Assembly (NCBI GenBank): GCA_030035585.1
Contig: CM057460.1
Coordinates: 134,710,714 to 134,774,713, forward strand
Reading direction: 5' to 3'
Source: Dugong dugon
Lineage: Eukaryota; Chordata; Mammalia; Sirenia; Dugongidae
DNA length: 64,000 nucleotides
Part shown: one piece after another, positions 49,901 through 61,900 of the stretch
How the letters are laid out: each line of letters starts with the position of its first letter
Numbering within the stretch: position 1 is the first letter of the stretch
Notes under the pieces: model-generated
Database searches by the model: none
What the model was told of the DNA's origin: nothing
Seen by the model: the letters and a program-made list of their open reading frames with translations, nothing else
Made by a program: the position numbers and the translations under genes

Positions 49901-52900
49901 TGCTGTCAATCCAGGCTTTGTTGATCCGTTTATAGAGCACAGGCAGAGTAGATTTAGCATAATTCTTAAGGGCACTAGTATTTTCGAATGGTCAATGAGC
50001 ATTGGCTTCAACTTAAAGTCACCAGCTGTATTAGCCCCTAACAAGAGAGTCAGCCTGTCCTTTGAAGCTTTGAAGCCAGGCATTGACTTCTTTCTAGCTG
50101 TGAAAGTCCTAGATGGCATCTCCTTCCAATATAAGGCTGTTTCATCTACATTGAAAATCTGTTGTTTAATGTAGCCAGCTTCATCAGTTATCTCATCTAG
50201 ATCTTCTGGATAACTTGCTGAAGTCTCTGCATCAGCACTTGCTACTTCACCTTGCACTGTTAGGTTATGGAGACAGCTGCTGCTTTCCTTAAACCTCATG
50301 ACCCAACCTCTGCTAGCTTCAGACTTTTCTTCTGCCACTTCCTTACCTCTCTCAGCCCCACAGAATTGAAGAGAAGGCCTTGCTCTAGATTAGGCTTTGG
50401 CTTTGGCTTAAGGGAGTGTTGTGGCTGCTTTGATCTATCCAGACAACTAACACTTTCTCCATCTCAGCAATATAGGCTGTTTCTCTTTCTTAGCAATCAT
50501 GTGTTTACTGGAGTAGCACTTTTAATTTCCCTCAAGAACTTTTCCTTTGCCTTCCTCACTAAGCTTAATCATTTCTAGTTTTTTATTTAAATTGAGAGAC
50601 TTAGACTTTTCCTTTCACTTGAACTCTTAGAAGAAGTCATTATAGGTTTATTAATTGGCCTCATTTCAATATTGTCATGTCTCAGGGAGTAGGGAGGCCC
50701 GAGGAGACGGAGGAGCACCAGATGGTGAAGAAATCAAAACACACACAACATTTATTAAGTTTGTCTTATATGGGCATGATTCAGGGCGCCTGAAACAATT
50801 AAAATAGTAACATCAAAGATCACTGATCACAGATCACCATAACGGATACGATAATAATGAAAAAGTTTGAAATATTGCAAAAATTACCAAAATGTGACAC
50901 AGAGACAAAGTGAGCACATGCTGTTGGAAAAATGGTGCCAATAGACTTGCTCAACGCAGGGTTGCTGCAGATCTTCAATTTGTAAAAAATGTAGTATCTG
51001 TGAAGTGCAATTAAAGTGCAAGTAAACGAGGTATGCCTGTAAACTATTAGAAAAGAGCAACAACAGAGGTGAAAAGTTTAACAGTAAACTGGTTAGGGTA
51101 AGTTGTTATTTTTTTTCACAATGGCCCATAACAGTTACCTCCAGGAGAAGACCCTTGACTTCAGTGAAGACAAAAGAAGGAAAGAACTATACAGTGATTA
51201 AGATGATTTCAGGGAAGCAGAATATGTGGAATAATTAACCTTACTAATTCTAGTAGTCTAATTAGAGGAGGTAATTTTAGGTGTCTGGATTTTCCTTTTC
51301 AAACCATTGTATTTTCAATGAAATTATGTTTACCAAAATGTTAATTGGTGGTATATGTTAATTATTGACTAAATGTACCAACCTGAAGAATAATTGCACA
51401 GTTTTACATTTGCTGTACATATCCATTTTTTAAATGGCTTTATTGAAATATAATTCATATGCTATACAATTTCCCGTTTAAATTGTACAGCAACTTTTAT
51501 TATATTCACAGAGTTGTGCGTCCATTACCACAATCAATTTTAGAACATTTTCATTGCCCCCAAAAGAAACCCAGTGCCCCTGTCTTAGTTATCTGGTGCT
51601 GAGCTCTGGTGGTGCTGTGGTTAAGAGCTCAGCTGCTAACCAAAAGGTTGACAGTTCGAATCTGCCAGTCACTCCTTGGAAATCCTATGGGACAATTCCC
51701 CTCTGTCCTTTAGGGTCACTATGAGTCAGAATTGACTCCATGGCAGCGGGTTTGGGTTGTTTTATTTATTTATTTATTTTTTATAAGAGAAATACCATAA
51801 GTGGATGGCGTTAACAAACAAATTTATTCTCTTACAGTTTAGAAGTCTGAATTCAGGGCGCCAGCTTCAGGAAATGCTTTCTCTCTGTGTCTGGTTCTGG
51901 GTTAGGTCCCTGTCATCAATCTTCCCCTGGTCTAGGAGCGTTTCAGTGCAGAGACGCAGAGTCCAAAGGAGTGCTCCTCTCCTGGCACTTCTTTCTTGGT
52001 GGTATGAGGTCCCCTCTCTCTGCTTGCTTCTCCTTTTATCTCTTGTGAGATAGAAGGTTATGCAGGCCACACCCCAGGGAAAGTCCCTTTGCAAAGGATC
52101 AGGGCTGTGACCTGAGTAAGGATGTTGCATCCCACCGTAATCCTCTTTAACATAACCTAATCTTGCCACATTAACATCATAGAGGTTAGGATTTACAGCA
52201 CAGGATATTCAGATCACAAAATGGTGGACAACCACACAATACTGGGAACCATGGCCTAGCCAAGTTGATACATGTTTTTGGGGGCACACAATTCATTCCA
52301 TAACAACCCCTTAGCCATCAGCCCTCCCCTCCCCAATCTCTCCATACGTCCTAGGCCTAGGCAACCACTCTTCTACTTTCTGTCTTTAGATTTACCTATT
52401 TTGGACATTTTGTATATTAAAGGAGTCATATATCATGGATCATATGCAACCCTTTGTGACAAGCTTCTTCCAGCACGTTTTAAAGGTTCTTTCATGTTGT
52501 AGTATGTATCAGTAGTTCCTTTCTTCAGAATTTACTTTTGAAAGGGAAAAGAACAGGAAAAAAAAAATCTACAGTCTCATATATTAGTATTAACATTGAA
52601 ATTGCCAATACAGAAATGATTAACATAATCTTTGTATTTTTAAATTTAAAATTGTGTTCTAAATGTCTGCAAAAGAGCCGGTTATTTTAACTATAATAAG
52701 ATCAGTTAGGATAAGTTAACAAGAACATGTTCTTAGAATCTGCAGCAGGGAAAACATTAAGCAAATCCATGGGTTATACTTATTTTTGTTTTTCTAGTCC
52801 CTATGGTAAAAGAAAACCTTAATTTTATTGCTCATAAGAAATGAAAATATAAATTGAGCTTGAACACTGATTTGAAATTCCAGGATGCATATTGCAGTGC

Positions 52901-55900
52901 AAACACATTTTAATTTACCAAGAGTGAAATATACAATAGATAAGAAATGATTAAGCGCTCAGTAACCAAAAGGTTTGAATCTGCCACCCGCTTGGAGGGA
53001 GAAGGATGTGGCAGTCTGATTCCGTAAAGATTACAGCCTGGGAAACCGCGTGGGGCAGTTTTTCTCTATCCTATAGGGTCACTATGAGCCAAAATTGATT
53101 TGATGGCAGTGGGTTTGGTTTTTGGTTTATACTTTTACATAAAGGAACAGTTACGTGTTAGAAAACTACAAACACAGCTTTATCTGTTCCTTTGTAAGCA
53201 TTTACCAAGTAGAGATGTTAGCATATCATATGAGTTTTAATGACTTAAGATACTGGTTACAAATTTAGGAGTTTTTGTTTTTGTCAAGTTTAAAGTTATT
53301 TTAAGTTATACAGAAACAATTATGAGTCTCATTCAATTTTTTCAAAGGCATGACCAAGGTCAAAGTGGGTAAAGAAGATTCATCATCCACTGAATTTGTA
53401 GAAAAACGGAGAGCAGCTCTTGAAAGGTAATTCTAGACAAATATACTTTATTACTTTTATGTTTTTACTTCAGTAATGTAAATCTAATTATATGACATAA
53501 CTTTTAATGATTAATTTTTTTCAAAGTACCACTTGTTGGCTCTTCCTAAGAATGCCTTAAACTTATAAAGAAATTTGCTTCTTTCAACAATACCCTGCTG
53601 TATATTTGATATGTTTTTATTCTCATTAATCATCTCTGTAACAAAATAACACCTATTTTTGTATCATACAGTACAAGCAAGAATATAAAGTCACGAACTA
53701 TTTGGGAATAGAGTTACTACAACATAGCTGTAGTTAGCAAGAGAAGTAAGAAATTACCGGATGTGTGAAAGGAAAGCATGAATGTTGTAAAGGGGGGAAA
53801 GGGTTGATAAAAATAACCAATAATAGCCAGTTGCCATTGAGTTTGTTCCGACTCATGGTGACCCTGTGTGAGTCAGGGTAGAACTGTGCCCCATAGGGTT
53901 TTTAATGGCAGGGTTTTTGGAAGTAAATCACAGCCCTTTCTTTCAAAGCGCCTCTGGGTAGACTTGGACCACAAACCTTTTAGTTAGCCTTTTGGTTAGC
54001 AGCTGAGCACTTAACCATTTGCGCCATCCAGGGACTAGTTATAAAAAATACCTCTTCGTTATTTAGTTTCTTAGGAAGTTATACCTTATCCATGTACTGT
54101 TGGATAATTTGATTAATTATAGTTCATCTAAATTTTTTCTTTTGAAATACTAGTAAGAACATCATTAAATACCGTGAAAAATGTGGGTTTTGCCCCCTCC
54201 CTTATTTCTGTATAATTCATTTTGTCCAGAGTATACAGAAGTATTAGTCATTGCTTCAGTTGATTAACTGTATACTTAGGCTAAAATATACCCTCTACTT
54301 TTCTTAGAGTACTTGACTTTACATATCCCCTGTACCTTTAAAGACTTGCCTTCATTGTGGCAGACTAGAAGGGAAGTCGATGGGAGGAATTCCATTCCCA
54401 GAATCTTAACATTTACTTCTTCCTTGCTAAGCTAAAAATGTGAGAAGACAAAATTTGAAACTATTTTAAAGCCCAGCTTTTAGAACATAGTCTGTTCGTA
54501 AGTTGGGAATTACTAGGTTTGAAACATTTTCTTAATTTCATAGGTTTGGTTTTGTTTTGTTTTGATTCTTGGCTTAAAATTGGTGATTGAGGTGGGTAGG
54601 ACAGATTTTAGGGGATGGTGTATATATCTCTGGGGTGTAAATTATTTTTAAAAACAATTTTTAAGACAGTTTCTGGTTTATAATGGTAAATTATTTAAAT
54701 TTTAAGAAAATGCCACAGTACAGTCAGTTTTGAACAAGTTGCAGTTAAAAAGCAAAGGAATGTGTAGTTTAAAATCTAAAATTATAGAAGACTTAAGAGA
54801 TGGGATTATGGATGTGTAAAAATCAGCAGTTACTCTGGAGAAGAATTTAAATTGCATCAAAAGAAGTTTAGGTTAGGCATTAGAATTGATTCTGTTCTGA
54901 GAGAGGCCATAGATAATATTTTTAAGAATAAAGGTAGATAATCATGTGCCTTGATTTTACTTAGTCCTTTCTCAAAGTGTAAATAGGACCTTTTGAGAGA
55001 CCTTTCAAGTCCTATTTTTCTATGAGTAAATTTGAACTATTTCAGATGGCATGCTTGATAAGCAACTTAATGAAGATTTATTGTACCAAGGACATATAAT
55101 TTGATTCTTCATTCACCTTTCTTCTGAGTTGACTGCATTTTATGGTACTAAGGAACTTTGGTGGCACAATGGTTAAAAGACCAGCTGCTAACCAGAAGGT
55201 TGGCAGTTTGAATCCACCAGCCACTCCTTGGAAACCCTGTGGAGCAGTTCTCCACTGTCCTGTAAGGTCACTACGAGTTGGAATTGATTCGATGGCAGTG
55301 GATTTATTTAACCGTATCTTTATGCAATATGAAACATTGAAGAAAGTTTTAAGGAAATACTGAAACTCGACTAGTGTGTGAAGACAGTTTCTTTACAGAT
55401 AAATGTTACTTGTTAGATGCTACCTTAGTGGAATTTGCAGTAGTGAAAAAAGAACAGTTTGAGGAAATGTTCATTTTTGCACTAGAAAAAATGACTAAAG
55501 TAAAAGCATACAAGCAAAGGAACTGGAATGATTTCTGTAATTTGACTCTAATCCTAATTCTCCTGTCCCAGCCACTTTTAATTAGTTCCCTTGCACATTT
55601 ATTTTTGAATCTGCATAAGATTTTAAAATTGCATTTTCCTTAACCTTTTCTATAGCAGACTTTTCTAGAGTGGTTTTCCTGTGATGTTTCTAAAACTTTA
55701 AACATTAGTGTAGACATGCAGTACTTGCGGGGTACCCAAACTGATCAGATCTTGTCAGTCAGGAAAGTGTTTCTGTTTGTATTACTTTATCAGTACTGTG
55801 GTAATCATTTACATATTTATTTGTTCAGCTTAGAGAATCCAGATGACTATCTTGAACAGAAAGGATAAACATCTGGTATTAAAACCTAGGAAGAGAGGGA

Positions 55901-58900
55901 GTATTTAAGTACTCAAGTGCTCTCCTGTGCCACACTCAGTAAAGTAAGCAGAGACTACCTCTGTTGAGTATCACAAAGGTCATTTGTTTGATTTTCTTTA
56001 GAGTGCTTCGTGTCTTACCTTAAGGTCATGTTGAGGTTATTTTACGGGTAAGGATACACTTCTGTAAATATAAGCTGAGAAATTCAGTGTCACATGATAA
56101 TACAGTGTACAGGAGTACAAGATTTAGAATCAGTTCTGTTCAAGCCTCACTCCACTACACACTATCTGCGTGACCTTTGGTAAGTTACTTAACATCAGGG
56201 CATTCTTCCTTATCTCTAAAATTGAAGTGTATCAGTTAAGGTTATGTTCATTTCAAGCACCTAAAAGCCCAACTGACAAGGCCTAAACAGATAATGTAGA
56301 TAAATTCACCAACTCTTTCATCTCAAGAAGTTTGGAGGTAGACAGCCTTTCTGAACTATCTAATTATTAGGAACTCCTGTTGCTTCTTGATACCTGGAAT
56401 GCAACCATTTCTCACCATCTACTGACTACCCTAGTCCAAATGCCTTAATTAACTGTAGTAGCCTCCTAAGTGTCCCTTCTTCAGTCATGCACCTTTGCTC
56501 AATTTTTAACTTAGCAGCCAGAGTGATCTTTTAAAACAGTAGTCAGATCATATCACTCCCCATTTTACTCAGAATAAAAGCCAAAAGTCCTTATAATGAC
56601 CTACAAGACCTTACATGACCTGCACCACTGACCTCTGATACATATTTGATCTCATATCCTCCTAGATCACTCTGCTCTAGGCACACTGACCTTCTGCCTT
56701 CTCCTCAAACATCCCAGGCATGTTCCTTCCTGCCTTAACATTCTTTTTATTGGCTGTTCCTTCTGCCTAGAATTCTTTGTTCCCAGGTATCTGCATGGCT
56801 AACTCTCTTACCTCTTTCAAGTCAAATGTTAAAATATCACCTTTTTAGTGATGCCTGTTCTGACCTGTAGGGTTGCTGTAAGTCAGAATCAGTTAGATGG
56901 CAACGGGTTTGGTTTGGTTTGTTTTTTTTTTTTTGGTATTCTGGCCTGGTGGCGTGGTTAAGAGCTTGGCTGCTAACCAGAAGGTCAGCAGTTTGAATCC
57001 ACCAGCCGCTCCTTGGAAACCCTATGAGGCAGTTCTACTCTGTCTTATAGGGTCGCTATGAGTCTGAATCAACTTAGTGGCAGTGGGTTTTTATTCTGAC
57101 CTATCTGACTGTTTGAATTGCCACCAACCACACCTCACACTTATCCTACTGTTCTATCCTTCCTTCTTTTCCACAGCACTTCTCAGCTTGTCACACACTG
57201 TATAATGTATATGTTTATTATTTTTAAAGTTTATTGTCTGCCTTCTCTTACTAAAATGTAAGCTCCACAAGAGAAGGGATCTTGGTCATTTTTGTTCACT
57301 GATGTATTCCAGGTACACAGAATAGTACCTGAAACCTAGTAAGTGCTCAATAAATACTTGTTGAATGAACAAATTAATATCAAAGACCCAGGCTCTTTCT
57401 GCTTTTCTAATTGGTTGTTGTTATCACATGTGTCAGTTCCAAGCAAGATAACTATGTTAACTTTGTTGCTCTCAAGCATTTTATATAACCTGCTTTGTTT
57501 TGTTGTATTTTAGGTATGTAGATAGGAACTTGAAAGCCCCAAGTGACTAAATTTATCAGTAACCTTTCTTAAGAGCGAAGCTGAAGGACAGCTATTGACC
57601 ACCTCTTGTTGAGTCGAATACTTACTTTTCATCCATTCCATTGTATCTTTCTGCCTTCTGTATTTCTATTTCTCTCCATACATCTTTTCTTCTTCCTACA
57701 TTCTTTTCCTGTTTTTGTTCTGTATCTTTCCTTTATATATCTACAACCCTCTCTGACCTTAATTCTGAATTGGTACATATTTATAAATATTCATTATTTT
57801 AAAATCCATTTAATGTTTCTGTTCTTAACTTTAAGATTATATAAGCTTAATACTTTTTTTTTTTTTTTTAATGGTCGCTTTCTACTTCACGGTAACTCTT
57901 AAGAGAAAGGAAAGCTTTACTTTTGTTTTCTAAACATCATTTCCCAAAATTGATTCATCAGGATACTAATATGTGGTATGCTGCTGTGCATTATAAGTCT
58001 TGAAGAAAGGGGATATGTATGTAGTATATTTCCAACTTTTTTGAGTATAGAACCAGTCTTTTTTCAGGAGTATTGCATAAGACTAGTATTCTGCAGTATT
58101 CTGCAGCGCTCACTTTGGAAAGTTGTTTTAGAATACAAGTGATATCTCAGTTTGAAATACTAGACTATTTCTTAAAGGTTGGGTACCAGATGTTATGTGT
58201 TCATTCCTTCTTGTTTGTCTTACAAATATCTGAGTGCTTGCTGTTTACTAGCTATTATGTGCATTGAGATGAACAAGTCATGCAAAATGTCTTAGCAGTA
58301 GCAATCTAAGCAACTCAGTAATTTACCTAATAGTATTGGGAGAATTGCAGTGTTAAAATTGTAAGTAAAATTCCACTGGGAAAATACCAGCATTTCTTAA
58401 ACTTGCAGGATTAGTGTTCCTGTTGTATCTTTTTTTGCTTTGATAATATAGGCAATAATTTTTTTTTATTGTTGTAAAGATATGTGTAACACATTTGCCA
58501 ATTCAGCATTTTTCAGGTGTACACTTTAGTGATATCAGTTACATTAATCATGTAATCATCCGTAGCAAATATTCTTTTAAACCACAATGTAGACTGTATT
58601 GCACATACCTGTTAAATGATCTATTTCTATTATAATGGTGTCTTACATGGGCTGCTGACTTAAAATGAAGCTTAATATAGTATGTATTTTATTTAAGTAT
58701 GGAAGAACAAAAGTTAACATTTAAACATCGATAGAATAGTCATTTTGATCAGTGTTATAGAATTCAACTTTAGAGAAGATCATCACTGTTTTTCAGAAAC
58801 TTTATTAATGTTAGGCATATCTGATATGTTTACATTTTAGGCATTTTTGAAGCCTACCTTGTAAAAAGATAGAAGAAATTACTACATTTATTCTAGAGAA

Positions 58901-61900
58901 AGAGAATAAATATATATTAACTGTGAGGTAAACTAACATAATTGAAATATTACTGTATATAATCATTAACCTAGCAAAAGATAGCATTTTAAAACTGGGA
59001 TTAGATAAGTAATCAAGAATCATCTAATATAGTAGATAATCATCCTAGGTGAAGGGAAGGACAGCACACACTATAGGGGAAGCCAGCACAACTGGACTAA
59101 ACCAAAGCTAAGAAGTTTCCTCAATACAGTCAAATACTTTGAGAGACAGAGTAGCAGGGATCTGGGGGTCTGTGGACCATGCTTTCAGGGGACATATAGG
59201 TCAATTGGCATAACAAAGCTTATTAAGAAAATGTTCTTATCCTACTTTGGTGAGTGGCATCTGGGGTCTTAAAAGCTTGCAAGCGGCCATCTAAGATGCA
59301 TCAATTGGTCCCAACCAGTTGAAGTAAAGGAGAATGGGGAACACCAAAGACACAAGGAAAGTATTAGCCCAAGAGACAGAATGGGCCACGTAAACCAGAG
59401 ACTTCATGAGCCTGAGAACAGAAGAACTAGATGGTGCCTGGCTACCACCAGTGAACGTCCTGACGGAAAACAACAGAGGGTCCCTGATGGAGCAGTAGAA
59501 CAGTGGGATGCAGAACTCAAATTCTAGTAAGAAGACCAGACTTAATGGTCTGACTGAGACTGGAGGCACCCCAGAAGGCATGGCCCCTGGACTCTCTATC
59601 ATCCCGGAACTAAAACAATTTCTGAGGCCAACTCTTCAGACAGGGATTGTGCTTGTTAGTCAAGTAGATACAAGAGACCAAAGGGGCAGCTTCTGTCCAG
59701 AGGTGAGATGGGAAGGCAGAGAGAGTTAGCAGCTGGTTGAATGTTCATGGGGAATCGGGCAGAGGGGAGGAGTGTGCTGTCGCAGAATGGGGTGAGCAGT
59801 TAGGGTCTCATAACAATGTATGTTAAAAAAAAACAAAATTTGTATGGGAGACTAACTTGAAATGTAAACTTTATTTAATTACAACAATAAAAAAAATTAT
59901 ATTTACCTCTAAAAAAAATCATCTAATAGCTTTTTTTCTTTTTTATGAAAGGATGACTGATTATTTATTACGGATGACAGAATCTGAGCTTTTCCAGTAA
60001 AGGAAAATGACTGAAGTTGGGCGAATAGTGATTTTATAGTGGTGTTTTCCTTTACTTTTTCATTTGTATTTTATGTGGTGCATTATTTTGGTAAGGAATA
60101 CATTTATTAAAACTAAAAATGTTGAAGAAAATTTAGTCCTTGTCAAATAAAGACTAAAGCTGGTGGTGATAATTTAAATCTGCTGACATGCAAAAAAATT
60201 GGTAGGTTCCCCCCCTCCCATTTTTGTAACAATAAGAATGAAAAAAGTTAACTGGAATATATAGTTATATATATCTTAGGATGCTGAAGTAAGAACTGGA
60301 AACGTATTGACTCCACTCAAAGATAAAATTATTCAACAAGCTCATATACCTTTTTATAACTGACACTGCAATGAGCACTTTATTTAACCGTTCCCGTCCC
60401 CTTACACCACCCCACCATCTATTTTTTTATACAATTGTGAAACAAACCAGTTGGGGTAACATCAGTTTTCAAAAGATGGACCAAAAGCCTTTTAATTATC
60501 AAATTGCTATAAAATTCTAAATAGAGTGAAGGCAGACTGATAGTAGGTAAGCTAAGGTACTTTTTACCTAGTTTCTTATTCTGTTGCAGTAAGATTTAAC
60601 ATAAAATGCTACTGATAAGTAAAGAACCAATTTTATTCCTAAATCTAGATATCTTCAACGAACAGTAAAACATCCAACTTTGCTACAGGATCCTGATTTA
60701 AGGCAGTTCTTGGAAAGTTCTGAGGTATTATTTCTACATGTAAATTTTCTCATTTTCATCAGTGTAATAATTTGTATAAGTTCACATGTTCAGCAAGTAA
60801 TTAATGAACCTTTTTTTTAAATTAGGACTTAATAATGACTTGATTAAATTACTAGCAAAATATGTTTGCACTGATACTTGCAGAATGATCAGCCTCCTCC
60901 TTGAAGATTTAAAAGAAGATTAAGAGAATGGTTTATAAGTAGTCTAACTCTGAATACCCTAAGTTGTTGCTTAGGTATTGTGTTGAAATAAGCTATTCAG
61001 ATCTCCATTGTAGAGGTAGTTGGGCGTATGTTTCTGTATCTACATTCTAATATCGTTACTAAGGTTTTGTGACTTGAAAGAGCCTAAATTAACTTATAAC
61101 AGTGCTGCTGTTTATATTGGAGATGTTTGGCACATTTAGAGTTCTAATTGCTACTATATACATTTATTTTATTATTTGAATCTTAGAATTTTAAAAGTAC
61201 TCAGAACCATACAATCCTCACAGCATAAAGAGATTTTTCTCAAGATTTCCTTCTTCTTTTCTTATAAACAGTTTATTTCTGCTAGCAAACAGGTGGTCAG
61301 TGTTAAGGTGCTTGGCAATTTCTTAATATATTTTGACAGCAGGGTGTTTGCTCCATCTAAATGTAAACGTGCAGAAGAGAAGCAAATGGAAAGTCTTATT
61401 TTTTAAGTTTTCCTTTGAGAATGTACAAGTAGTGTATTTGAGAAATTAGGTCCCACTATTGAAATGTATGAGAGTGAAGAAAATACTACCTCTTTTTCTT
61501 TCTTTTTTTTTTTTTCCTGGGGAGAAGTGTCCCTTTTGTGCCCAGTTAAACCTCTAGGCTTTTAACCGGTTTGTTTGCCCTTATTTGTCATTCAATTCCA
61601 GCTGCCTAGAGCAGTTAATACACAGGCTCTGAGTGGAGCAGGAATATTGAGGATGGTGAACAAGGCTGCCGACGCTGTCAACAAAATGACAATCAAGATG
61701 AATGAATCGGATGCAGTAAGAACTGATTTTTCGACTTGAATAATGAGATGAATTAATGAGCCCAACAATTGCATTTTAAAGCTCTACAAGTAGAAAATAG
61801 GATATTAATTTGCTTATTGAGTTTAGTTCTCAACCACATCAGTTGACTACTGTGGTTATACATGGTTAATTTGTTGTTTTAAAACAAGGAGTGTAGCTTG

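Larger units (their letters stand above)
51425..52540 (-). mobile_element. Old LINE-1 3' part, antisense, split by an LTR
   Basis: Left part aaatggctttattgaaatat to ccccaaaagaaacccagtgc; right part resumes cagccctcccctccccaatc after the LTR (51581-52305). Same text class as 22428-24010. Confidence 0.78.
56380..57375 (+). mobile_element. L2 LINE 3' end, split by two AfroSINEs
   Basis: Reads gatacctggaatgcaaccat, aataaaagccaaaagtcctt and, after the SINEs, tccacaagagaagggatctt and aagtgctcaataaatacttg. A well-kept L2 3' region by ancient-repeat standards. Confidence 0.85.

Noticed and set aside
49305-50338. Possible domesticated Tigger-derived gene
   Set aside because: The two frames are out of phase by a frameshift, the DNA-binding part is broken, and the element keeps its inverted ends and TA sites, so it is a dead transposon.
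57506-57540. Possible extra exon after tgtattttag
   Set aside because: An acceptor-like text exists, but the following bases stop quickly and do not match SNX2; exon 8 joins exon 7 in phase without it.
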